A DNA stretch of 29,881 nt from a virus. The notes beneath the pieces were generated by a model that saw nothing but the letters and a program-made list of their open reading frames with translations, was not told where the DNA came from and did no database searches. The stretch is from the IMG/VR virus record IMGVR_UViG_3300006013_000012, positions 1 to 29,881 of that record. One strand, given 5' to 3'. Positions 24,987-29,781 of this stretch are shown piece after piece; the stretch's first letter is position 1; the number at the start of each line of letters is the position of its first letter. Both the position numbers and the translations under genes were made by a program.

Positions 24987-25286
24987 TTATCCTGCGAAGA
25001 CTGTATCTGATCCTTGAGTCATTTGTCCTGCGTCTGTGGAATCATCTTTTCTTGCAATAGACAACCCTACTACATTAACTGTTGAAGAACCTACATTAAC
25101 AACAGCAACGTGTGGAGCGCAAGGAGGTGATGGTGGAAAAGGATGTGATATAGTTTTATCTGTTTTTCTTGCTATTAAAATACCATTTGCGAAAACCGTA
25201 CTTTGAGTAGGAGTATCTAATATAGTTGTTGAGGCACAAATATGGCCTGTTGATAAACTATCACCTTTTCTACTTACTTTTGGCAT
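24987..25286 (-). CDS. PAAR-repeat baseplate spike tip protein (T4 gp5.4-like)
   Basis: The 99-residue protein is a PAAR-repeat protein, the sharp tip at the end of contractile-phage spikes. Visible signs are the N-terminal VSRKGDSLSTGHICA, the central GILIARKTDKTISHP, and the repeat GLSIARKDDSTDAG. His15, His48, Cys56 and His59 are suitably placed to hold the zinc or iron ion known at the tip of PAAR proteins. Its start overlaps the stop of a 22-residue ORF by one base (TAATG), coupling it to the bL12-like gene. In T4 the PAAR protein gp5.4 is encoded beside gene 6, as here. Confidence 0.85.
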   Translation of the reverse strand: MPKVSRKGDSLSTGHICASTTILDTPTQSTVFANGILIARKTDKTISHPFPPSPPCAPHVAVVNVGSSTVNVVGLSIARKDDSTDAGQMTQGSDTVFAG

Positions 25287-25354
25287 TATTCTTTATTTCC
25301 GTAAACTTCTCTTTCCATTCTCATTATAAATCTGTAAAATTCGTCTTCGCTCAT
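25286..25354 (-). CDS. 22-residue ORF bridging bL12-like gene and PAAR gene
   Basis: The ORF starts with MSEDEFYRFIMRMER and is acidic at the N-terminus and amphipathic, without cysteines. Its ATG (25352-25354) overlaps the bL12-like stop as ATGA and its TAA stop overlaps the PAAR start as TAATG, so it exactly fills the gap between the two genes. Such double overlap is hard to explain by chance and suggests it is translated, perhaps to carry ribosomes from the bL12-like gene to the PAAR gene. Function unknown. Confidence 0.55.
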   Translation of the reverse strand: MSEDEFYRFIMRMEREVYGNKE

Positions 25355-25716
25355 TGTATCTCTACTTTCCCACCTACTAATTCCAACTCTTTAGTTATTT
25401 TATCTGCTTCTTCTTGTTCTAGGTCTTCTTTAACTACAGAAGGAGCATCTTCTACAAAATTCTTTGCTTCTAACAAACCCATATCTCTAAAATGTCTAAT
25501 TTTTTGAATAACTGGTATTTTTTTACCAACTTCAAACCCTATTAAAACCACTTTAACTAATTTTGCTACTTTTTCTTCAACAATAGGTGCAGGTGCTGAA
25601 GTTAATGCCGCTAAATTTAAATTCCAAGCCTTTTCCAATTTTTTAGATAATTCTCCAGCTTCAATAACTGTTAATTTACCTAATTGCTCTACTAAACTAT
25701 CAATTGAGGTTGCCAT
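25351..25716 (-). CDS. Phage-encoded ribosomal protein bL12 (L7/L12) homologue
   Basis: The 121-residue protein has the whole layout of bacterial bL12 (about 120 residues): an N-terminal dimerisation domain (SIDSLVEQLGKLTVIEAGEL), a short Ala/Pro hinge (SAPAPIVEE), and a C-terminal domain with the signature VGKKIPVIQKIRHFRDMG and LLEAKNFVEDAP. Compared with E. coli L12, the factor-binding residues Lys65, Ile69, Arg73 and Lys84 (mature numbering) are kept, while Lys70 is Gln. bL12 recruits EF-G, EF-Tu, IF2 and RF3 to the ribosome. A longer in-frame start at 25773 would add 19 hydrophobic and basic residues overlapping the upstream gene; ATG 25716 matches the family start. It is in a late operon with the baseplate tip. 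Confidence 0.88.
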   Translation of the reverse strand: MATSIDSLVEQLGKLTVIEAGELSKKLEKAWNLNLAALTSAPAPIVEEKVAKLVKVVLIGFEVGKKIPVIQKIRHFRDMGLLEAKNFVEDAPSVVKEDLEQEEADKITKELELVGGKVEIQ

Positions 25717-25882
25717 CTTTAAAACTTTTAGTTTGCATATTACCTTTTTTATTAGTATAAGTACAATACCCATTAAATTTGGGATATTTCATTAATAAAC
25801 TTTTTTTAAATTTTTTATAACTCATCGCTTGCATAATTTCAGCGGTTCCATCATCTTTTGTTACTGTATATTCATATCTCAT
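25700..25882 (-). CDS. Small basic hypothetical protein upstream of the bL12-like gene
   Basis: The 60-residue protein (opening MRYEYTVTKDDGTAEIMQAM) is rich in Lys, Tyr and Asn, has short alternating strands and a helix with KKFKKSLLMKYPKF, and is not recognised. It overlaps the bL12-like gene by 17 bases and its ATG overlaps the stop of the zinc-ribbon-like gene by one base (TAATG). The couplings on both sides support expression. A nucleic-acid-binding role would fit the charge, but this is a guess. Confidence 0.65.
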   Translation of the reverse strand: MRYEYTVTKDDGTAEIMQAMSYKKFKKSLLMKYPKFNGYCTYTNKKGNMQTKSFKDGNLN

Positions 25883-26040
25883 TATGTTTCTTCCGATTGT
25901 CCAGGGTAACTTTCATCATTTAGTGGTAAAGCGCAATCATCACAACGGCAATATTTACAAATTTCAATATTATTTGTTTCTATCATTTCTCTTTTGGGTT
26001 TTCCGCAATGGGATTCTCTTCCACAATTCTGACAATACAT
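25882..26040 (-). CDS. Small zinc-ribbon-like cysteine-rich protein
   Basis: This 52-residue protein has seven cysteines at positions 3, 6, 12, 28, 31, 33 and 36. The pairs CQNC at the N-terminus and CKYC/CRCDDC in the middle give two CxxC units 22 residues apart, the arrangement of a zinc ribbon. AGGAGGG lies five bases before the ATG, the best ribosome-binding site seen in the window. A late-like promoter AATAAATA is at 26061-26068. It is the first gene of the chain that ends with the PAAR gene. Zinc ribbons in phages often bind nucleic acid or ribosomes, but no function can be assigned. Confidence 0.7.
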   Translation of the reverse strand: MYCQNCGRESHCGKPKREMIETNNIEICKYCRCDDCALPLNDESYPGQSEET

Positions 26041-26045
26041 TTTTA

Positions 26046-26052
26046 CCCTCCT
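26046..26052 (-). promoter_or_regulatory. Perfect ribosome-binding site of the bL12 operon
   Basis: AGGAGGG on the minus strand, five bases before ATG 26040. It is longer and closer to consensus than any other in the window and should give strong translation of the first gene of the coupled chain. Confidence 0.8.
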
Positions 26053-26060
26053 TTTTATAT

Positions 26061-26068
26061 TATTTATT
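26061..26068 (-). promoter_or_regulatory. Late-like promoter for the bL12 operon
   Basis: AATAAATA on the minus strand, one mismatch from TATAAATA, 20 bases upstream of ATG 26040. It overlaps the stop of the upstream lipoprotein gene. Confidence 0.5.
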
Positions 26069-26225
26069 AAAAACTACAAGAAACTTGGGCAACTTGTTTT
26101 GCGATTCGTTCTAAATCAGTAATCCAACGGCACTCTTGCAATTTTACGCAAGAAACCAAGAACATAGAACAAAATATGAACAAAAGTATTATTAACCTGT
26201 TGATTTTCTTCACTTTTTCCTTCAT
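26067..26225 (-). CDS. Small lipoprotein, possible spanin-type protein
   Basis: The 52-residue protein has a basic N-terminus (KEKVKKINR), a hydrophobic stretch at 11-25 and a lipobox LVSC with the lipid-modified Cys26, so after cleavage a 27-residue peptide would be anchored in a membrane. The mature part has Cys32 and Cys50 and the helical segment ITDLERIAKQVAQ. Rz1-type outer-membrane spanins and other phage lipoproteins are of similar size, but no inner-membrane partner is seen beside it, so spanin function is only a possibility. GGGAG is 13 bases before the ATG, farther than usual. Confidence 0.6.
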   Translation of the reverse strand: MKEKVKKINRLIILLFIFCSMFLVSCVKLQECRWITDLERIAKQVAQVSCSF

Positions 26226-26232
26226 TTTTTAC

Positions 26233-26261
26233 TTGACTCTCCCTTATATTTAGTATAGTAT
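26233..26261 (+). promoter_or_regulatory. Sigma-70-type early promoter candidate
   Basis: TTGACT at 26233-26238, a 17-base spacer and TAGTAT at 26256-26261 form a plausible host-type promoter 22 bases before the gene at 26283. The -10 element is imperfect and the AT-rich background makes chance matches likely. Confidence 0.4.
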
Positions 26262-26282
26262 ATAGATAATGAAAGGAACACT

Positions 26283-26507
26283 ATGTTTAAAAGTATGAAC
26301 ACTTACCAATTTAGACTTGAAGGCGATTTTGATATCGAATCAGGTGTAAATAACCAAACAATTGATGAAATTAAAAAATCTTTTGTAAATAATAATAGAA
26401 TTGCTGTTGTAGAAGCAGACGAATCTGCTTATGACGGTATAATCGTCAAATCTTACTCTTCTAAAGAAGATTGTCAAAGAATACTTGATGGAGAAATGAT
26501 TAACTAA
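26283..26507 (+). CDS. Small hypothetical protein under an early-type promoter
   Basis: The 74-residue acidic protein (opening MFKSMNTYQFRLEGDFDIES) has an alpha-beta pattern: strands YQFRLEG, IAVVEAD and IIVKSYS around a helix TIDEIKKSFV. There is no membrane span or cysteine cluster. AAAGGA precedes the ATG by six bases. It is one of only two well-supported plus-strand genes in the right half of the window and seems to be read by a host-type promoter, which would put it among early genes. Function unknown. Confidence 0.7.
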   Translation: MFKSMNTYQFRLEGDFDIESGVNNQTIDEIKKSFVNNNRIAVVEADESAYDGIIVKSYSSKEDCQRILDGEMIN

Positions 26508-26513
26508 TTAAAA

Positions 26514-26594
26514 ATGTGGAAAATTAATACAATTTGCATATCTGCAATAATCGTTTTGATGTATTGCAATCATTTGCTTAATATCTACGGTTAA
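26514..26594 (+). CDS. Very small membrane peptide
   Basis: A 26-codon ORF starting MWKINTICISAIIVLMYCNH, six bases after the preceding stop. It is almost entirely one hydrophobic span with two cysteines. There is no strong ribosome-binding site. It could be a real small membrane peptide or a chance ORF. Confidence 0.35.
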   Translation: MWKINTICISAIIVLMYCNHLLNIYG

Positions 26595-26602
26595 ATACTT
26601 AA

Positions 26603-26649
26603 AAAGGAATGCCGTGGGGTTAACTCATTTATCCCCACCGCTTTCCTTT
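26603..26649 (-). terminator. Long GC-rich hairpin, probable terminator
   Basis: Left arm 26603-26619 and right arm 26633-26649 are 17 bases each and pair at 15 positions; the loop is 13 bases. In an AT-rich genome this stem, containing GTGGGG/CCCCAC, stands out. On the minus strand the stem is followed by TTTTTAAG, as expected for an intrinsic terminator of the leftward genes; on the plus strand there is no U-run. The stop codon of the 38-residue membrane protein lies in the loop. Confidence 0.6.
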
Positions 26650-26745
26650 AGACGTATTTCTATCTTTAGCACCTACAGTATAGCCAATTCCAAAGGATAT
26701 GGCTATCACTGTACAAATGGCTAATATGTGCCATACCCAAAACAT
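26629..26745 (-). CDS. Small single-span membrane protein
   Basis: The 38-residue protein starts MFWVWHILAICTVIAISFGI and is a single membrane span at residues 2-25 followed by a short basic tail (AKDRNTSKGKRWG). It ends inside the terminator hairpin. It is two bases downstream of the DUF465-like gene in the same operon. Function unknown; holin-like or membrane-modifying peptides of this size are common in phages. Confidence 0.55.
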   Translation of the reverse strand: MFWVWHILAICTVIAISFGIGYTVGAKDRNTSKGKRWG

Positions 26746-26747
26746 TA

Positions 26748-26915
26748 CTATTTTTTAACTCCAATAAGTTTATCTTTTAACGCTAATTTCATCTTCTTCA
26801 AATCTTTTAATGTTTTCCACGCACTAGAAGTCCTATCTAGTTGTCTTATTGTTTCTGCTTCATTAACTTGAGTCTTCAATTGTTTATGTTCTCTTTTAAA
26901 CGGATTTAAATTCAT
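26748..26915 (-). CDS. Small helical protein resembling DUF465/YdcH
   Basis: The 55-residue protein is entirely helical, basic, and has LKDLKKMKLALKDKLIG near its end, resembling the LKKEKLxLKDEI signature of the short coiled-coil DUF465 (YdcH-type) proteins. AAGGAG lies eight bases before the ATG and overlaps the end of the gene upstream. Similar small coiled-coil proteins of unknown role are found in T4-type marine phages. Confidence 0.6.
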   Translation of the reverse strand: MNLNPFKREHKQLKTQVNEAETIRQLDRTSSAWKTLKDLKKMKLALKDKLIGVKK

Positions 26916-26918
26916 CTT

Positions 26919-27368
26919 TTATACTCCTTTATGTTCATTAAAAAATCTTGTATGTTCTTCTTTTGTAATAGTCGCCTTTTTGCCATCCTGAATTATTATT
27001 TTAAGTTTTGTATCTGTTAAATAAAATACTGGTGATATATAATTATATTTTCCGTTAAAATAGGGTTTGTTAGCATCAGGATCAAAAACATAATCATATC
27101 TTTTATCTATGACAGGTATGGTATCATAATGTGTTCCATCCTTATCTATATTCCAACTATGATGTATAATGGGAGTAGCATTTATGTCTTTATTAAAATT
27201 ATCAACTAACCAACCTAATACAAAATCACTTCCAAAGTTTTTCGCTTCTTCAACTGACATAGTAATACATTCACGTTGTTTATAATTTGTATTAGGTCTA
27301 TGTTCAACGTCTTCAATATATTTTGCTCTTGGTCTAAACTTTATAAAGCGTGTTGTCGCTTCTTTCAT
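26919..27368 (-). CDS. Hypothetical protein
   Basis: The 149-residue protein has mixed alpha-beta character with many aromatic residues (Tyr, Trp, Phe), for example INATPIIHHSWNIDKDGTHY and YDYVFDPDANKPYFNGKYNY. There is no signal peptide, membrane span or cysteine cluster. The sequence is not recognised. Its ATG overlaps the stop of the preceding gene as ATGA (27365-27368), and a DUF465-like gene follows within a few bases, so it is the second gene of the late operon that starts at 27904. Confidence 0.7.
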   Translation of the reverse strand: MKEATTRFIKFRPRAKYIEDVEHRPNTNYKQRECITMSVEEAKNFGSDFVLGWLVDNFNKDINATPIIHHSWNIDKDGTHYDTIPVIDKRYDYVFDPDANKPYFNGKYNYISPVFYLTDTKLKIIIQDGKKATITKEEHTRFFNEHKGV

Positions 27369-27904
27369 CTTTTCTTAACTTCTCTTAATCTAGGATTATA
27401 ACCTTTCGGCCATTCCAAATTAATTGTTAATGTTGAGTTGTCTTGTTTGAGAATTCTTATTTGATGACCATTGGGAGTAGAATTATCCCAATATCTTTCG
27501 TAGTTGTCTATATTAATAACTTCTTTTTTTGGTTCATCTTCTTCAGGTGTGGCTAAAGTATATCCATACTTTTTTTTGAATTTAGTTTCCTTTTCTTCGT
27601 CAAGATGGTCAAACATCCCAGAATTGGGTGTGTTGTTTGCTATATCATCTAAAAATTTACTATTGGCGTCTTCATCTATTTCTTCTTCTCTTTTTCTAGC
27701 GGCTTGTTCTTCTTTAAATCCTACCATTAAAACTTCCGAAAGAGATGGTTCTTTTTTAACTATTTCTGTAGGTACGCCAGTCCCATCATTTTTAATTTTA
27801 AAGTCAAAGTCTTCTTTTGTAGGAACGCCATACTTATCATTAATAGCTCTTGTGCCTGCGTCTTCTTCTTGTGCTACCTTTTGTGCAAATGTTTCAATAT
27901 TCAT
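27365..27904 (-). CDS. Acidic hypothetical protein
   Basis: From ATG 27904 the protein has 179 residues. It is highly charged and probably largely disordered in the middle (EEQAARKREEEIDEDANSKF, then NTPNSGMFDHLDEEKETKFK), with a more ordered C-terminus that has RYWDNSTPNGHQIRILKQDN and LEWPKGYNPRLREVK. An upstream ATG at 27928 is in frame, but it lies only five bases from the end of the late promoter and would be at or before the transcript start, so 27904 is preferred. First gene of a three- or four-gene late operon. Function unknown. Confidence 0.7.
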   Translation of the reverse strand: MNIETFAQKVAQEEDAGTRAINDKYGVPTKEDFDFKIKNDGTGVPTEIVKKEPSLSEVLMVGFKEEQAARKREEEIDEDANSKFLDDIANNTPNSGMFDHLDEEKETKFKKKYGYTLATPEEDEPKKEVINIDNYERYWDNSTPNGHQIRILKQDNSTLTINLEWPKGYNPRLREVKKR

Positions 27905-27933
27905 TTTATCACTCACTTTCTTTATCATATTAA

Positions 27934-27941
27934 TATTTATA
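27934..27941 (-). promoter_or_regulatory. T4-type late promoter embedded in a stop codon
   Basis: A perfect TATAAATA on the minus strand. It includes the TAA stop (27937-27939) of the oxygenase gene upstream and drives the gene that starts at 27904. It argues against the ATG at 27928 as the true start. Confidence 0.75.
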
Positions 27942-28605
27942 AGACTTTTGGTATAATAGTTTTTTGAGGTTTAAAGTTAAAATCAAATGCAAGAGTAATA
28001 CGTTCCTTATTTCCTAATTGAGTATCTGTATAATGTGGGACGCAGCTAGGAAATAATATTATTTGTCCTACCTCATTAGGTAGTTTAAGGGTGCGAGGAT
28101 TATTAAGTTGGTCAACCGGATTTATATAATAAGTGGCAGTATTCTCACATTGAATACAAATATGTCCACTTAAATAAGCAAAGGGTGCAATCGAATGAAT
28201 ATGTGCTTTAATACGTTCTCCTTTCCTCATAACATTGGCCCATCCGCTTAGATTAAAATCCGAAAGACCTTTAATTTTTATTTCATTTAAAAATCTTGAA
28301 TGAAAATCTAAAATAATAGGTTTTAATTTTTTCATTTCAGGTTCTAACCAAGAAAAAATATTAAAATGTTTATGTCTTGAAGTTAAGCTATTTTTGCCTA
28401 ATCCTGTATAACCATCTACTTCCCCCTCCACGCTTGATGTAGTGGCAGGAGGGAATTTTTCTAATATCTCTTTTTCTTTTCTTAAAATAATTTTAGCTAT
28501 CTCTTTAAAATCTACATTGGAAATAAGTTCGTGCCCAAGATGATAATGCCATTGAGGAGCAAAAGAAGTTTGGGGCGGTTCACTTTTGGTTTGGATTATA
28601 TTCAT
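27937..28605 (-). CDS. 2OG-Fe(II) oxygenase family protein
   Basis: The 222-residue protein matches the putative 2OG-Fe(II) oxygenase group common in T4-type marine phages. The metal region is GWANVMRKGERIKAHIHSIA, with His135 and His137 in place of a plain HxD, followed by the FAYLSGHICIQ strand, then GQIILFPSCVPHYTDTQ with the distal His191, and the cosubstrate-binding Arg202 in KERITLAFDFNF. The N-terminal 80 residues have no known motif. These oxygenases hydroxylate proteins or small molecules, but the phage substrates are mostly unknown. No late octamer precedes it; the upstream 126 bases also hold the divergent gene's promoter. Confidence 0.8.
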   Translation of the reverse strand: MNIIQTKSEPPQTSFAPQWHYHLGHELISNVDFKEIAKIILRKEKEILEKFPPATTSSVEGEVDGYTGLGKNSLTSRHKHFNIFSWLEPEMKKLKPIILDFHSRFLNEIKIKGLSDFNLSGWANVMRKGERIKAHIHSIAPFAYLSGHICIQCENTATYYINPVDQLNNPRTLKLPNEVGQIILFPSCVPHYTDTQLGNKERITLAFDFNFKPQKTIIPKVL

Positions 28606-28693
28606 ATCTAATACTTATATAAGTCTATCATACATTTCGCCGAACGTCAACCTAGAGGTGCTCTGAGCCTTTTAGATTCGAAAAATTCCAGAC

Positions 28694-28721
28694 TTGACAA
28701 CTCTATTAACTCTTATAAATA
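28694..28721 (+). promoter_or_regulatory. Promoter region of the gene at 28732
   Basis: TTGACA at 28694-28699 is a perfect host -35 hexamer, and TATAAATA at 28714-28721 is a perfect T4 late octamer. Read as a sigma-70 promoter, the spacer before TATAAA is only 14 bases; read as a late promoter, the transcript would start only a few bases before ATG 28732. Both readings are possible, so the class of this promoter is uncertain. Confidence 0.5.
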
Positions 28722-28731
28722 TTAGTTTAGA

Positions 28732-28992
28732 ATGGACATACCTTCTAAAAACAAAATCATCATAGAATCCTCTTCCCACACTTTCGCTGACGTTGACTTT
28801 ATTGTCTATTGCCAAAAAGCCTTATACGACAACAAGCCTTACCGAATACGTATAGTGGATTGGGAAGCTGAGTATTGTATTGCTTACATTAAAACGTTAA
28901 GACAACACCACCGTTGGGAACCTTTACGTTTTAGATATCAACGCAAAGGGCATTATATATTTGTTTCTAGGATTAATAAAAATACCAAATAA
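28732..28992 (+). CDS. Small basic hypothetical protein
   Basis: The 86-residue protein has alternating strands and helices with many Arg, His and aromatic residues (for example YRIRIVDWEAEYCIAYIKTL and RWEPLRFRYQRKGHYIFVSR) and ends basic. No family is recognised. Its 3' end overlaps the convergent small membrane ORF by 20 bases. The base composition of its coding region is less AT-rich than that of its neighbours. The basic, compact make-up would suit a nucleic-acid or protein-binding early protein, but this is a guess. Confidence 0.65.
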   Translation: MDIPSKNKIIIESSSHTFADVDFIVYCQKALYDNKPYRIRIVDWEAEYCIAYIKTLRQHHRWEPLRFRYQRKGHYIFVSRINKNTK

Positions 28993-29083
28993 ACAAAACA
29001 AACACTAGCACCCATAAAGGTACTTGTTTGTGTAGTAAAGTATTCCAAGTCTTTGTAACAACCCATTTTATATTCTCTATCAT
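28973..29083 (-). CDS. Small single-span membrane protein
   Basis: The 36-residue ORF starts MIENIKWVVTKTWNTLLHKQ and ends in a hydrophobic span (VPLWVLVFVLFIWYFY). AGGAG lies five bases before the ATG, which supports translation. It overlaps the convergent gene at 28992 by 20 bases. Function unknown. Confidence 0.55.
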   Translation of the reverse strand: MIENIKWVVTKTWNTLLHKQVPLWVLVFVLFIWYFY

Positions 29084-29099
29084 TTTTTCTCCTTATAAG

Positions 29100-29204
29100 T
29101 TAAAACGCTAGGACGAGTACTGTACAAATTAAAGCTAGGGCAATAACACAACCTACTATACCTATCGCTATACTTTGATTATACTTAATTATCCATTTAA
29201 TCAT
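29100..29204 (-). CDS. Small single-span membrane protein
   Basis: The 34-residue ORF starts MIKWIIKYNQSIAIGIVGCV and is one hydrophobic span with a short basic N-terminus. Its ATG overlaps the stop of the 93-residue gene by one base (TAATG), indicating coupling. Function unknown. Confidence 0.5.
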   Translation of the reverse strand: MIKWIIKYNQSIAIGIVGCVIALALICTVLVLAF

Positions 29205-29485
29205 TAATAGACGCTCTTACTTCCTTCGTATAGGCCTTCTTCATAACCAGACTCTATCACTCGTAGAATCCTTATACGTGCTGCCGTTTCACCTTTTGCT
29301 TCTATATATTCTACTTCTGCTTTAACATCTTTACCACAAGCAAACTGAACACGCTCAGGTTGGATATTTCTTTCTGCTATGCGCTTAGATTTAAGGCATT
29401 CGGCCATTGATGATTTATACGTGTGCTCAACCAATTCGCCTTCAAAAAACATACAAAGAGCAACACAGATTATAATTTCTTTCAT
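29204..29485 (-). CDS. Small exported or membrane-anchored protein with paired cysteines
   Basis: The 93-residue protein has a short hydrophobic N-terminus (MKEIIICVALCMFFEGEL) with Cys7 and Cys11, then Cys30 and Cys50 in a soluble domain (MAECLKSKRIAERNIQPERV, then QFACGKD). The pattern of a hydrophobic start with a pair of later cysteines suggests a periplasm-facing domain with a possible disulfide. It is coupled to the upstream 26-residue ORF (ATGA) and to the downstream 34-residue ORF (TAATG). Function unknown; similar small proteins recur in marine T4-type phages. Confidence 0.7.
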   Translation of the reverse strand: MKEIIICVALCMFFEGELVEHTYKSSMAECLKSKRIAERNIQPERVQFACGKDVKAEVEYIEAKGETAARIRILRVIESGYEEGLYEGSKSVY

Positions 29486-29562
29486 TTATTCTTATTCTTT
29501 CTGACATCATACACTACCCAAACAATAAAGATAACTAGAAGTATTACTCCTAGTATATCCAT
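29482..29562 (-). CDS. Very small membrane peptide
   Basis: A 26-residue ORF starting MDILGVILLVIFIVWVVYDV with a basic tail. Its stop overlaps the start of the 93-residue gene as ATGA, which supports it being real. One membrane span, N-terminus likely outside the cytoplasm. Confidence 0.5.
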   Translation of the reverse strand: MDILGVILLVIFIVWVVYDVRKNKNK

Positions 29563-29618
29563 ATTATTGTCCCAAGTAGATAAATGACTATTGCTAAACC
29601 TAATAACATTTCATTCAT
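29550..29618 (-). CDS. Very small membrane peptide
   Basis: A 22-residue ORF starting MNEMLLGLAIVIYLLGTIIW, one hydrophobic span, overlapping the next small ORF by 13 bases. TAGGA lies about nine bases before the ATG. Shortness makes it uncertain. Confidence 0.4.
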   Translation of the reverse strand: MNEMLLGLAIVIYLLGTIIWIY

Positions 29619-29715
29619 ATGTGTTTATTCCTACATCTATTTAGTTAATTGGTTGTGCTTGTGGACTCTGGAGCATTTTGTGAAGCACTACACGTGTATA
29701 TATAACATCCAAGAT

Positions 29716-29781
29716 TTAGAGATTGCCAAAGACAATGGCCATAACAATAAAGAGTATCACCAGTATGTAAATACTAATCAT
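29716..29781 (-). CDS. Very small membrane peptide
   Basis: A 21-residue ORF starting MISIYILVILFIVMAIVFGN, overlapping the stop of the partial gene at the right edge by eight bases. It is wholly hydrophobic. The tight coupling to the preceding gene favours translation, but it is too short to be sure. Confidence 0.4.
   Translation of the reverse strand: MISIYILVILFIVMAIVFGNL

Noticed and set aside
25226-25507. Plus-strand ORF of 93 residues across the PAAR and bL12-like genes
   Set aside because: It is antisense to two well-supported genes and Ser/Phe-rich, as expected for a complement frame.
25884-26114. Plus-strand ORF of 76 residues
   Set aside because: It lies opposite the zinc-ribbon-like gene and part of the lipoprotein gene, which have a stronger ribosome-binding site and recognisable motifs.
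27504-27956. Plus-strand ORF of 150 residues
   Set aside because: It is antisense to the acidic protein gene, Ser-rich as expected of the reverse of Glu/Lys-rich coding, and lacks a ribosome-binding site.
28640-28690. Short stem around GAGGTGCTCTGAGCC as a terminator
   Set aside because: The arms are only four bases with almost no loop, and the run of T is weak; not enough to call.
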